DNA from: JBEICQ01 sp046297395
GTDB taxonomy: Bacteria; Bacteroidota; Bacteroidia; UBA4408
Reading direction: 5' to 3'
Length of the DNA stretch: 64,000 nucleotides
Assembly: GCA_046297395.1 (NCBI GenBank)
Contig: JBKCNM010000031.1
Span: 62,001-126,000, forward strand
In this document: piece after piece, positions 16,400 to 25,720 of the stretch
How the letters are laid out: every line of letters starts with the position of its first letter
Numbering within the stretch: the stretch's first letter is position 1
Program-made: the position numbers and the translations under genes
The notes under the pieces: model-generated
What the model was told of the DNA's origin: nothing
Seen by the model: the letters and a program-made list of their open reading frames with translations, nothing else
The model's database searches: none

Positions 16400-18793
16400 A
16401 TGGCATCCGAAATACCCGATAAGAAGTACCTGCCACATCCCCAATTTGCGGTATTATTGGTGTGCCTTATGGCGTTCCTAATACCATTTAAAATTGCTTT
16501 CGGACAGTCTGTAAAAAAAACAGTATCGAGAGTTGAGAGCAACATGGCGGATGGGAAATATTATGAAAACATTGCCTTGCTTGATGCTGCCATTCTTAAA
16601 AAGCCGGATGAGCCCGAATTATTGAAACTTCAGATACTAAACTACCTGGCACTTGGTAAAAAAAACAAAGGGGACAGTATTTTTATTGCTCATGCCGGGT
16701 TATTTCTGGATGCTGATTTTATTGACTTTTATATACAACGGGCTTTTGAAACCGGGCAATACAGGAATATTATACATGCGTGCCGGAACAAAAAACTTCA
16801 AAATAAAATTGAAATTTCCGGATGGGACAAATACTTTCTTTCGTTGATTAAATCAGGAAACAGTGATTCTCTCGAATATTTCGCTGAAAAGTACATTGCC
16901 GAAAACAGCAAACAATACCTTGGATATTTTTACAAAGGATATTCCCTTGAATTAAAAAAGATAATGGAGCGTGCTAAAACAGAATACAACAAATCACTCT
17001 ACTATACAGACCAAATTCCCGAGGTTAAAAATTATGCCTTGGCTTGTATTCATTCGGGGCTTGCCAGAATATCATTTTATTACAACCAGGATGAAGATGC
17101 ATTAACAAATTGCAGCAAGGCACTCAATGCTGATAACAAGTTATCGGATATTCATTACCTGAAAGCCAAGATACTCATTCAAAAAAAACAATTCTCCGAT
17201 GCACAGGAGGCACTTTATCAGGCACTCACCCTAGACTCGGAAAATTTAAAACTACTAGAAGCAATTTTCTATAACTCTATTAAAATTAATAATCCGGGCA
17301 TGGCCCTTACTTATATTAAAAAGCTGGGATCACTCACTACCCTCAATGATACCTTGCTTTTCGACAGGGCCAAAATATACCTGCAAAACAAGTTGTACCT
17401 TTTTGCCTATATGGATCTGAAAAATCTTAAAAATAAAGGGCGCCTTTTTCCCGGCATGGAAGATGTGATCAGAGAGGCTAAAATTGACAAAGATCAACCA
17501 TGGATCAGAATCATGTCACCTGCAGGCGATACCATTGAATATGGTATTAATGAAAAAAAAATAAGCTTTGAGATAAGGGTGGAAGAAAAAAGCGGACTGA
17601 CAAGTTTTGCTTTTAATGACAGTGTGGTAAATCTGAACATGGATACATCTTATGTCTTTTATCATACGGTAACCATCAATAAATATAAAACAATCACATT
17701 TTCGGCAACAGATGTTTATGACAATAGTACAAAAGTGAGTATTCCCATTAAAGTTGACCTTGTGCGTCCTTTAATTGATGTTGTCTATCCTCAGCTTGTC
17801 AACGGAAGATCAATGGTTCCCGAGAATCCGGATGACCCATATCTGTATCTTGAGATGAATCTGAGCGACAACAATAAGATAGATAAAGTGCTTGTAAATG
17901 GTATTGACAGAAAGGTTGTTCAAAAAAGTCAAACCAAGTGTTATGATAAAATAAGTATAGATAAAAAAGACAGTATTGTCATTGAAGTTGAAGATGAAAT
18001 GGGAAATCGCCAGAGAAAATCTTATTTCATTGATCGTGAAAGAGCGAGGGAAAACAGTAGAAATCCAATGGGTAAAACCTTTGTATTGATATTGACCAAT
18101 TTTAAATACCAAAATCTCAAGGAACTGAGCGGGCCTTCTTCAGATGCACAACTGTTAAAATCCTGCCTGCTGAATTACTGCGTAGACTCCATCATTCATT
18201 ACGAAAATCTCACCCTTGCTGATTTCAGAAAAGCCATCAATACGGATGTGTCTTCATGGGTAAATAAGTTTCATGTGAAGTCATTGCTGATATGGTATGG
18301 TGGACATGGCGCCTATTCTGAATTTCACAACAGCGGTTACTGGATTCCTGTTGATGCTGCTGTAGATGATTTTGAAAATTACTACTCCCTCACCGAATTA
18401 AAAATTGCCCTTGCCGCCAACAAAAAGCTGAATCATTTACTACTAATTTCTGACGCCTGCCAAACGGGTCAGTCATTCTATGCCAAGAGCATTCTCAAAA
18501 GCACATCAAGCCCATGCAGTGAATGGCAGCTTACCAAGATGCGTTCAGCCGAGTGCTTCACTTCATCAGACAGTCAGCTATCATCAGACAACTCCATATT
18601 TGCAAAAACTTTTACCAAGGTTTTGCAAAATGACCCTTCTGAGTGCTTAGGCATTGTAAGTGTTGCCGAAAAGGTTACCGAAATTGTGCTTCAAAACCAG
18701 GCACAAACTCCAATTTTTGGAAACATTACCGGTATGGAATCAGAGAATGGTTCCTTTGTTTTTATCAAAAGATCTTTTCTCGAAAAAAAATAA
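16400..18793 (+). CDS. TPR-repeat protein with C-terminal caspase-like (C14) protease domain
   Basis: A 797-residue protein starting at the ATG just after a TTG. An N-terminal hydrophobic stretch at about residues 18-38 (FAVLLVCLMAFLIPFKIAFG) serves as a signal peptide or membrane anchor. Tetratricopeptide-like helices occupy about 45-345, and a beta-rich Ig/PKD-like segment about 370-545 (SGLTSFAFNDSVVNLN, DNNKIDKVLVNG). The caspase fold follows at about 555-795. The dyad is visible: His636 in YGGHGAYSE and Cys687 in SDACQTGQS. The layout resembles Bacteroidetes 'caspase family proteins' whose targets are unknown. It starts 75 bp after lon on the same strand; a functional link is only suggested by position. 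Confidence 0.85.
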   Translation: MASEIPDKKYLPHPQFAVLLVCLMAFLIPFKIAFGQSVKKTVSRVESNMADGKYYENIALLDAAILKKPDEPELLKLQILNYLALGKKNKGDSIFIAHAGLFLDADFIDFYIQRAFETGQYRNIIHACRNKKLQNKIEISGWDKYFLSLIKSGNSDSLEYFAEKYIAENSKQYLGYFYKGYSLELKKIMERAKTEYNKSLYYTDQIPEVKNYALACIHSGLARISFYYNQDEDALTNCSKALNADNKLSDIHYLKAKILIQKKQFSDAQEALYQALTLDSENLKLLEAIFYNSIKINNPGMALTYIKKLGSLTTLNDTLLFDRAKIYLQNKLYLFAYMDLKNLKNKGRLFPGMEDVIREAKIDKDQPWIRIMSPAGDTIEYGINEKKISFEIRVEEKSGLTSFAFNDSVVNLNMDTSYVFYHTVTINKYKTITFSATDVYDNSTKVSIPIKVDLVRPLIDVVYPQLVNGRSMVPENPDDPYLYLEMNLSDNNKIDKVLVNGIDRKVVQKSQTKCYDKISIDKKDSIVIEVEDEMGNRQRKSYFIDRERARENSRNPMGKTFVLILTNFKYQNLKELSGPSSDAQLLKSCLLNYCVDSIIHYENLTLADFRKAINTDVSSWVNKFHVKSLLIWYGGHGAYSEFHNSGYWIPVDAAVDDFENYYSLTELKIALAANKKLNHLLLISDACQTGQSFYAKSILKSTSSPCSEWQLTKMRSAECFTSSDSQLSSDNSIFAKTFTKVLQNDPSECLGIVSVAEKVTEIVLQNQAQTPIFGNITGMESENGSFVFIKRSFLEKK

Positions 18794-18987
18794 GTCCTCC
18801 CTCGGAGAAATCATATATCAGAACACACTTTTCGATTGAAAAAAATTTAATTGTTGCATGGCCTTTTTTTTCTAATTTCATCATGCAATTGAATCATCAG
18901 GCTGTTGTCAATACCTACCATGCACGCTTGCCATCATTCAGCGGCACAATGAATCCTAAACATTCAAACCCTTAGCACACCTATACG

Positions 18988-19254
18988 ATGAAAGCATACA
19001 AATTCTGTCAAAGTTGCGGATACCCCTTAAAAAAAGACAAAAAAGGCGGAGGGAGCGAAAAAGATGGCAGCATAAGCAAAAAGTATTGTTCTATGTGCTA
19101 TGAAGAAGGTGAATTTACCACACCACCGGAGATTGATACCGCTAAAAAGATGCAGGATTTCTGTATACGAGAAATGAAAAAAGATGGTATCAATGGTTTT
19201 TTTGCCTGGCTTGCCACAAGGAGCATTCCTTCATTAGAGCGTTGGAAGAAATAA
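18988..19254 (+). CDS. Small zinc-ribbon protein
   Basis: An 88-residue protein with two Cys pairs, C7-x2-C10 (FCQSCGYPL) and C34-x2-C37 (YCSMCYEEG), as in the 'putative zinc ribbon' family (PF12674-like). The second half (KKMQDFCIREMKKDG, RSIPSLERW) is helical and typical of that family. Its function is unknown. It sits 194 bp after the caspase gene; that gap contains only a 30-codon frame without support. Confidence 0.8.
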   Translation: MKAYKFCQSCGYPLKKDKKGGGSEKDGSISKKYCSMCYEEGEFTTPPEIDTAKKMQDFCIREMKKDGINGFFAWLATRSIPSLERWKK

Positions 19255-19358
19255 TAGCGCTTTCTTTTACTCAGCTTTTGTCTTCCCGCTTTTCTTTACT
19301 CACATCATTGGCTTTCTCTTCCATACCTTGTTGTCATACCCACGAACAGCAAACTCTC

Positions 19359-19387
19359 TTTGTGCAAAGGCAATAATCCTACATTTG
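19359..19387 (+). promoter_or_regulatory. Candidate promoter for the beta-helix lipoprotein
   Basis: TTTG at 19359-19362 and TACATTTG at 19380-19387 match the Bacteroidetes -33 and -7 elements with a 17-bp spacer, slightly short of the usual ~19-21. The -33 element lies in a small palindrome, CTTTG-TG-CAAAG (19358-19369). The ATG at 19404 follows 16 bp later. Confidence 0.5.
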
Positions 19388-19403
19388 TGGCGTAGTACAT
19401 AGA

Positions 19404-20834
19404 ATGTTCCGGAGTAAATTTTTCGTCCTGGTATCTCTTCTGCTCAGTTTATATGCCTGTCGCAGAGACGCTATTGTTTTAAGTGACAAGGGCGCACGCT
19501 TGCAATTTTCCAATGACACTGTATTGTTTGATACCGTATTTACCCAAATGGGAAGTGTAACCAAATCATTGGTTGTTCGCAATCCTTACAACAGAACTTT
19601 AATCATCAGTGAAATTCGTTTGGGAGGAGGGAACAATGGGTACCGCTTAAACATAGATGGCATCAAAGGAAATGTGGCGAAGGAAATTGAAATAGCGCCC
19701 AATGACAGCATCTATATTTTTGTGGCTGTTACCATCAATCCGCTGCAGGCAAATGCGCCACTTGTTGTTAGCGATTCACTCCTGTTTACTACCAATGGCA
19801 ACCAACAAAAAGTACTTTTGGTTGCTTGGGGGCAGGATGCTCATTACATTACACCAAACAGTAAGATAGGATATATTGATTACTCCATTGTTGCGCAAAC
19901 GGCTACCACTGTTACCTGGACAAACGACAAACCGTATGTAATTTATGGCTATGCCGTAATTGATTCTGCGGCACAGCTAAACATTGATGCCGGATGCAAA
20001 ATTCATTTTTTCAAAAATTCCGGGCTTTGGGTATACCGGGGTGGCAAGTTGATGGTTAACGGGAATCTTTCTGCCCAGGTGATTTTTCAGGGAACAAGGC
20101 TTGAAGCCGATTACAAAGACTTAAACGGACAATGGGACAGGATTTGGATCAATGAAGGGGCAAGTTCTGAAATCAGGTTTGCGGTGATTAAAAATGCATT
20201 TATCGGCATACAGTGCGAAACACTGTTTGGAAGATATGCACCGGACCAAACCGGATTGATCCTCGAAAACACCATTATCAAAAACATGTCGGGCGCGGGT
20301 ATTCTCTCCAGGTATTACAAAATTTATGGGAGAAATAATCTGATTTATAATTGCGGTGGTTACAACCTTGCGCTCACTTTTGGTGGCACATACCGTTTTA
20401 CCCAATGTACATTTGCAAATTATTGGAGCACCCCAAGCCGCAAAACACCTTGCGTCTATTTTAACAACAAACAGGCGCCGCTTGATACTTGTCTATTCAG
20501 AAACTGTATTGTATTCGGAAACAATGAGAGTGAATTTGAATACGAAGAGCTGGGGGGTGGAAGCTTGCAATTTGGAGTCGAAAACAGTGTGATCAAAATA
20601 AAAGACTCTTTTTTATCTGGTGTGTCTACTCAGTTTATCAACTGTACTATCAATCCCTCCTTGAGTGGAAACAGCGCAAGTCTTTTTAAGGATATAGAAA
20701 AAGAAAACTACGAACCTGCAGAGGATTCTCCTGCAATTGGTAGAGGCAACTATAATTATATTCTCAATTGGCCTACAGATTTAAAAGGCGATGCCTGGCT
20801 AAATCCGCCTTCAGCAGGTTGTTACGAATACTAA
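19404..20834 (+). CDS. Lipoprotein with right-handed parallel beta-helix
   Basis: A 476-residue exported lipoprotein: MFRSKFFVLVSLLLSLYAC gives a lipobox with Cys19. An N-terminal beta-sandwich (about 25-150, VRNPYNRTLIISEIRLGG) resembles an ASPM/choice-of-anchor domain. A stacked beta-helix region follows (about 185-460, with short turns such as GCKIHFFKNSGLWV, GTRLEADYKDLNGQW, YYKIYGRNNLIYNCGG). The end, SPAIGRGNYNYI, recalls the 'SPAIDAG' close of choice-of-anchor Q proteins. No catalytic motif for a polysaccharide lyase could be recognised. Families like this are common and uncharacterised in Bacteroidetes. It is convergent with the PorP gene, with a 4-bp gap. Confidence 0.75.
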   Translation: MFRSKFFVLVSLLLSLYACRRDAIVLSDKGARLQFSNDTVLFDTVFTQMGSVTKSLVVRNPYNRTLIISEIRLGGGNNGYRLNIDGIKGNVAKEIEIAPNDSIYIFVAVTINPLQANAPLVVSDSLLFTTNGNQQKVLLVAWGQDAHYITPNSKIGYIDYSIVAQTATTVTWTNDKPYVIYGYAVIDSAAQLNIDAGCKIHFFKNSGLWVYRGGKLMVNGNLSAQVIFQGTRLEADYKDLNGQWDRIWINEGASSEIRFAVIKNAFIGIQCETLFGRYAPDQTGLILENTIIKNMSGAGILSRYYKIYGRNNLIYNCGGYNLALTFGGTYRFTQCTFANYWSTPSRKTPCVYFNNKQAPLDTCLFRNCIVFGNNESEFEYEELGGGSLQFGVENSVIKIKDSFLSGVSTQFINCTINPSLSGNSASLFKDIEKENYEPAEDSPAIGRGNYNYILNWPTDLKGDAWLNPPSAGCYEY

Positions 20835-20838
20835 AAAA

Positions 20839-21909
20839 TCAGAGGAATCTGATCTTTCTGGTTTTTGCTTTTCCGCCAAAACCCTGCGAGGTATTCAAGA
20901 TAAGGAAAAACTCCATGGCACCATTGCCATTGCTCACTGTTCGGAGTTTTGAAATATTCACATCGTAACTGGCACCGAAGGAAATGTTCCGGTATTCCAA
21001 TCTCACGATGGGACACAAGGCCTCTTTGTGGCGATAATTTAACCCGAGGAAGAATGAACTTTGCTTTTTAAAATCGGTGTAAACAGATGCCTGAGAGAGC
21101 ATAAAACGAGTTCCTACTCCCACATTGAACAATTGTTGCGTTCCTTGTCTAATGTAACAAAGCGATGGAACAAGCCTGATGCGTGACTCATAATTGGTGG
21201 AAATATCCCATTGGGTGTGAAAGACCAGTTTACTGTTGAGAGTCGCTTTTTCGGTTTTGCTGAAGGAAATGTTTGGTCCATTGATGTGCCACAAAGCAAG
21301 ACCGGCTGTCATTTGAATACTTTTGGTTAGGACTCCATTGAACAATGCTCCGGCAGAGATATCAGCATAATTAAAGTTACGGCGACCGTTTGAAAGAAGA
21401 TTGTCTTCGTTGGCAGGAAGAGCCGAATTAAAACTTGATTTATTAAAATCCCACTGAGAATCCCAGGTAAGCGGGACATTGGGATTCCCCCTTGCCATTT
21501 GAGCATAAGCGCCAAGAATTCCAAGGGTAAGAAAAGAAGAACCAGAGTTGTTCAGAGATTTGGAAAATGAAGCCGACAAGGAAGCGGATGTGGTATTCAT
21601 TTCATCAAAGCCTCTGTTGTGCCGGTAAGCTGTTAAACCAATTCCCCAAAAATCACTCCCACTTCCTTTGGGAAAAATGGACGCATCAGCAGAAACCATG
21701 GTGGTGGAAAAAGCTTTTGCATCATTTCCTTTCACACTTCCGTATTGACTACGATAAAGGGATGATACCCGCAAATCTCTGTTCATTACACCGGTGTGTG
21801 CAGGGTTGATAAGCAAAGAAGGATTGTTAAATTGGGTAAGATGAAACTCCTGGGCATTCACCAAAAGCACCGGAACAATAAAGAGTGAAAGAAGTATTTT
21901 CTTTTTCAT
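20839..21909 (-). CDS. PorP/SprF-family type IX secretion-associated membrane protein
   Basis: A 356-residue outer-membrane barrel with signal peptide (MKKKILLSLFIVPVLLVNA). The PorP/SprF opening is clear: FHLTQFNNPSLLINPAHTG and SSLYRSQYGSVKG. Inner repeats such as FWGIGLTAYRHNRGFD and ISAGALFNGVLTKS follow. In Flavobacterium johnsoniae, SprF is needed to export its neighbouring adhesin SprB. Here the gene starts 3 bp after the stop of the type-B adhesin at 21913, so the two form one operon. The cargo is therefore probably that adhesin. Confidence 0.88.
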   Translation of the reverse strand: MKKKILLSLFIVPVLLVNAQEFHLTQFNNPSLLINPAHTGVMNRDLRVSSLYRSQYGSVKGNDAKAFSTTMVSADASIFPKGSGSDFWGIGLTAYRHNRGFDEMNTTSASLSASFSKSLNNSGSSFLTLGILGAYAQMARGNPNVPLTWDSQWDFNKSSFNSALPANEDNLLSNGRRNFNYADISAGALFNGVLTKSIQMTAGLALWHINGPNISFSKTEKATLNSKLVFHTQWDISTNYESRIRLVPSLCYIRQGTQQLFNVGVGTRFMLSQASVYTDFKKQSSFFLGLNYRHKEALCPIVRLEYRNISFGASYDVNISKLRTVSNGNGAMEFFLILNTSQGFGGKAKTRKIRFL

Positions 21910-21912
21910 GAG

Positions 21913-24159
21913 TTAACGCATTAGGGTAAACTTACCATTTAAATCAAACGGTTTCTCGTCTTTGAACAACCCAAAACAATGGTAGATATAAACACCGGGC
22001 ATGGCAGGCTCACCATTGATGGTACCGTCCCAACCATATTCCTTGCTAATAGATTCGAAGATTAATTCACCAAACTCATTAAATATTCTGAATGTAAACT
22101 GATCCGGTTTGATTTGGTTATTGGCTGCTCTTGCATAAAATACATCATTAACTCCATCTGCATTGGGTGAGAATGCTGTAGGAATAAAAACCTCGTAATT
22201 CAATTCTACCCTTATCTTCACAGTATCCGAATTACGACAACGCGTACTTAAATCTGTAACAGTAACTATATATGTTGTCAGGGTATCGGTGGTACGAGAA
22301 ACCGGATCGGCAATATTCGTGAGGGAGAGCCCGGTGCCCGGTGCCCATAAATAGCTATAATTTCCGGACGGACTTACTTTCACTTTGAGATTTGCTTGCC
22401 GGCCGGAAATGATGGTTTGGTCAACACCTGCATCTACAGTTGGGGTTTCATGCAGGGTAACTGAATAGGGTGGTGAAGTGGCGGAGTTTGTGGTAATACA
22501 TCCTGTAAGGTTGGTAACCGTGGCAACAAATACAGTACCAGTTGTTACATCCTGCATAACCAAACCTGCTCCGGTAAATGGAATCGTATTCCCGTCTTTG
22601 GTCCATGAGTAAGTACCACCGGGTACATTATTTACTACATTGAGGGTTCCGGGGGTTTTGGTACAAAAAGGTGCAATCTCTCTAATTTCGAGTGTTGGCG
22701 TGATGCGTTCTGTAACATCAATAATCACGCTATCTCTTTCTATAGAATCTGTTGAACAAATCTCACTGCTGGTTATTTCCACTGACACTTTTGTTAGTCC
22801 CGGAGGAAGATTACTGGTATTAAATGCAGAATCTACAGCACCGGGTACCAATATGTTGTTTACAAACCATCTGTAATCCGGGTTCAGCCCCTGATTGGTT
22901 GCAGCAGTGGTGAAAGACACCGGGTTGCCCTGACAAATCTTAGTAACATTAGATGATAATTGCACTGTCACTGCCGGCCCGGTCGAATAAGTGATGGTAA
23001 TGATATTACTGGTCTGAGGAGACCCTGACAAACAGGGGTCCGCATTGGTTACCACGCAGGTTACCTGAGCACCATCAGAATAATTGGTTGTGGTAAATGT
23101 GGAAGCCACTTCACCCTGCTGAAAAACCCCATTGATAAACCACTCATACTGTGTTCCCGGCGCCAAGGGATTAACCACAGATGTAAAGGTGATTGGTGTT
23201 CCCTCACAGGGTGTTGTGTTGGGAAACACCGAAATGTTATGCACAATGGGTTGTGCCTGGGAGAGAATGATAAAAGCTGGTGAGGTGGCACTGGCATTGT
23301 TTAAACAGGGATCGGTTGAACTAACCACCACTGTAACGGCATTTAATCCAACAAGGGTATTGGTTGTGTAGGAAGCAGATGTTCCGGTTTGAACCTGGGT
23401 GGCATTCACAAACCAGGTAAAAGTAGCGTTGGTAAGAACAAGATTGGGGATGGCATTGAATGTAACCGACTGGGTGGGACAGATGGTGTCGTTGGAAAAG
23501 GTATTAATCTCAACAGATAAGTTTTCACCATCAAGAAAGACATTCCCTGTGGCCTGCACTGTTGGATTGCTGATGCATGGATCATTAGTAACCAGTGTAA
23601 CCACTACGGTGCTTTGCACAGTGATATTTGAAAGGGTGAAAACCGGATTGTTCTGTCCAATCTGAACCTGTCCGTTCACCGTCCATGTCCACAAAGTATC
23701 TGTAAGTGGCAAGGAAGAAGAAGCAGTAAAAGTGACTGATTGTCCCGGGCAAACTGAGTCGGCGGTTTGGGTAAAATTGAGCAGAATGGTTTGAGGGGGA
23801 TTGATGGTAAATACTATTGAACTTGAACCAATTGTTATGGGATCAGAACCAACGATTCTGATGAGGTAACCTGCACCGGGCGGGGTGCCGATGGGTATGG
23901 TAACTGAGATGGGACTTGTTGTGGAGTTTCCGATGTTTACGGGTGATGCAAAGCTGCCGGAGGCATCGGAGAGTTGCGCAGTAAAAACATTACCGGTATT
24001 AAATGTACCGGTGGTAGTGAAAGGTATTGTGAAATCATCGCCTGCACAGAAGGAGGAGGCAGATAGGTTTCCGGTAGTTATCGTTTGGGCATACGATGGA
24101 AACACATAGCAAGAAATTGCCAGTACGAAGAGTATTCCAAAAAGCCTTGTTTTTTTCAT
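21913..24159 (-). CDS. Ig-like repeat surface protein with type-B T9SS sorting domain
   Basis: A 748-residue secreted protein. The start MKKTRLFGILFVLAISCYVFPSYA is a signal peptide; an upstream ATG at 24222 is less likely. Four similar Ig/PKD-like modules of about 90 residues follow, each with a Cys near both ends (CPGQSVTF, CPTQSVTF, CEGTPITF, CQGNPVSF; DPCISN, DPCLNN, DPCLSG). There are then two shorter modules, and the gliding-motility C-terminal domain VFIPTAFSPNADGVND to GVYIYHCFGLFKDEKP, which directs export by the type IX system. It is co-transcribed with its PorP/SprF partner. A role in adhesion or surface structure is inferred; the ligand is unknown. Confidence 0.88.
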   Translation of the reverse strand: MKKTRLFGILFVLAISCYVFPSYAQTITTGNLSASSFCAGDDFTIPFTTTGTFNTGNVFTAQLSDASGSFASPVNIGNSTTSPISVTIPIGTPPGAGYLIRIVGSDPITIGSSSIVFTINPPQTILLNFTQTADSVCPGQSVTFTASSSLPLTDTLWTWTVNGQVQIGQNNPVFTLSNITVQSTVVVTLVTNDPCISNPTVQATGNVFLDGENLSVEINTFSNDTICPTQSVTFNAIPNLVLTNATFTWFVNATQVQTGTSASYTTNTLVGLNAVTVVVSSTDPCLNNASATSPAFIILSQAQPIVHNISVFPNTTPCEGTPITFTSVVNPLAPGTQYEWFINGVFQQGEVASTFTTTNYSDGAQVTCVVTNADPCLSGSPQTSNIITITYSTGPAVTVQLSSNVTKICQGNPVSFTTAATNQGLNPDYRWFVNNILVPGAVDSAFNTSNLPPGLTKVSVEITSSEICSTDSIERDSVIIDVTERITPTLEIREIAPFCTKTPGTLNVVNNVPGGTYSWTKDGNTIPFTGAGLVMQDVTTGTVFVATVTNLTGCITTNSATSPPYSVTLHETPTVDAGVDQTIISGRQANLKVKVSPSGNYSYLWAPGTGLSLTNIADPVSRTTDTLTTYIVTVTDLSTRCRNSDTVKIRVELNYEVFIPTAFSPNADGVNDVFYARAANNQIKPDQFTFRIFNEFGELIFESISKEYGWDGTINGEPAMPGVYIYHCFGLFKDEKPFDLNGKFTLMR

Positions 24160-24202
24160 AGTAGTGTCACAAAAATAATGATTGCGGGCAATAAAGCAGC
24201 AA

Positions 24203-24245
24203 TTTAACCGACAAGGATACAAAAATGTACCTTCGCATTTCGAAG
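24203..24245 (+). promoter_or_regulatory. Candidate guaB promoter and short leader hairpin
   Basis: TTTA (24203-24206) and TACCTTCG (24228-24235) are one-base variants of the Bacteroidetes elements with a 21-bp spacer. A small inverted repeat, CTTCG-CATTT-CGAAG (24231-24245), overlaps the -7 box and lies 8 bp before the ATG. Confidence 0.4.
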
Positions 24246-24253
24246 AAAATTTT

Positions 24254-25720
24254 ATGGATTCAAAAAACGCATTTACCGTCCTTGAGGGCTTAACCTACGA
24301 CGATGTGCTTTTATTGCCCTCCTATTCTGAAGTTTTGCCCAGAGATACTGAAATCACAGGTCGTTTTAGCAGGAACATCATCTTAAAAACACCGGTAGTA
24401 GCAGCCGCCATGGATACAGTTACCGAATACGAACTGGCCATAGCCATTGCGCAAGAGGGTGGCATGGGAGTGTTGCACAAAAGCATGGGGATTTCTGAGC
24501 AGGCGGAACAAGTGAGAAAAGTAAAAAGATCGGAAAGCGGAATGATTCTCGATCCCGTGCAACTTGATGAACATGCCTTGGTGGGAGATGCTCTTCACCT
24601 TATGAAAGAACATAAAATTGGTGGCATTCCTGTTATTGATGAAAACAGAACCCTCAAAGGCATTATTACCAATCGTGATCTCAGGTTCGAAAAAAATCAT
24701 TCACGACCTGTTGCAGAAGTGATGACCCGAAAAGTGGTTACCACCATTCCCGGAAAAAGTCTGGAAGAAGCCGAAAAAATTCTTCAGGAATTTAAAATTG
24801 AAAAGCTTCCCGTTGTTGACAATCAAGGCAAACTCGTGGGATTAATTACTTACAAAGACATTATCAAAAGCAAAATAAAACCCAATGCATGCAAAGATTC
24901 TTTGGGTAGGTTGAGGGTTGCAGCTGCTGTTGGAATAACCGCTGATACACCCGAACGCGTTAGGCAATTGGAAAAAGCCGGCGCAGATGCAATTGTGATT
25001 GATACCGCTCACGGCCATTCTGCCGGGGTCATCAACATGCTAAGGGAACTCAGAAAACAATTTCCGGGACTTGAACTGGTGGCAGGAAACATCGCAACAG
25101 GTGAAGCAGCCAAAGACCTGGTTAAAAATGGTGCCGACGCAGTAAAAGTTGGAATCGGTCCCGGTTCAATCTGTACCACAAGGGTGATAGCAGGTGTTGG
25201 CGTACCTCAGCTCACGGCCATTTGGGAAGTTGCCAAAGCCCTCAAAGGCAGTGGTATTCCCATGATTGCAGACGGAGGCATCCGTTTTTCAGGTGACATT
25301 GTAAAAGCACTGGCTGCAGGAGCCGGATGTGTGATGCTGGGCTCCTTATTCGCAGGTGTTGAGGAGTCTCCCGGTGAAACCATCATTTTTGAAGGACGCA
25401 AATTCAAAGCTTACCGCGGCATGGGGTCGATTGAAGCCATGCAAAGCGGATCTAAGGACAGATACTTTCAGGACACAGAAGATGATATCAAGAAGTTTGT
25501 CCCGGAAGGTATCTCCGGTCGGGTTCCTTTCAAAGGAAGCCTGCAGGAAGTTTTATACCAACTCATGGGAGGTTTGCGCGCAGGCATGGGCTATTGCGGA
25601 GCGCCTAACCTAGAAGCCCTCCAACAAGCAAGATTTATAAAAATTACCTCGGCCGGGGTAAGAGAAAACCATCCCCATGATGTAATCATCACTAGGGAAG
25701 CCCCAAATTACAGCCGATGA
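24254..25720 (+). CDS. guaB: IMP dehydrogenase
   Basis: A 488-residue enzyme that oxidises IMP to XMP with NAD+, the committed step of GMP synthesis, in the cytosol. A TIM barrel (GLTYDDVLLLPSYSEV opening) is interrupted by two CBS domains at about residues 97-205. The catalytic Cys is residue 307 in GPGSICTTRVIAGVG; the flap contains YRGMGSIEAMQ and KKFVPEGISGRVPFKG. The ATG at 24254 gives the canonical start, and an in-frame ATG 72 bp upstream adds unrelated residues. It overlaps the following gene by 4 bp. Confidence 0.97.
   Translation: MDSKNAFTVLEGLTYDDVLLLPSYSEVLPRDTEITGRFSRNIILKTPVVAAAMDTVTEYELAIAIAQEGGMGVLHKSMGISEQAEQVRKVKRSESGMILDPVQLDEHALVGDALHLMKEHKIGGIPVIDENRTLKGIITNRDLRFEKNHSRPVAEVMTRKVVTTIPGKSLEEAEKILQEFKIEKLPVVDNQGKLVGLITYKDIIKSKIKPNACKDSLGRLRVAAAVGITADTPERVRQLEKAGADAIVIDTAHGHSAGVINMLRELRKQFPGLELVAGNIATGEAAKDLVKNGADAVKVGIGPGSICTTRVIAGVGVPQLTAIWEVAKALKGSGIPMIADGGIRFSGDIVKALAAGAGCVMLGSLFAGVEESPGETIIFEGRKFKAYRGMGSIEAMQSGSKDRYFQDTEDDIKKFVPEGISGRVPFKGSLQEVLYQLMGGLRAGMGYCGAPNLEALQQARFIKITSAGVRENHPHDVIITREAPNYSR

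Noticed and set aside
18882..18974. A 30-codon open frame between the caspase and zinc-ribbon genes
   Set aside because: No ribosome-binding site, no recognisable motif, and the length is expected by chance.
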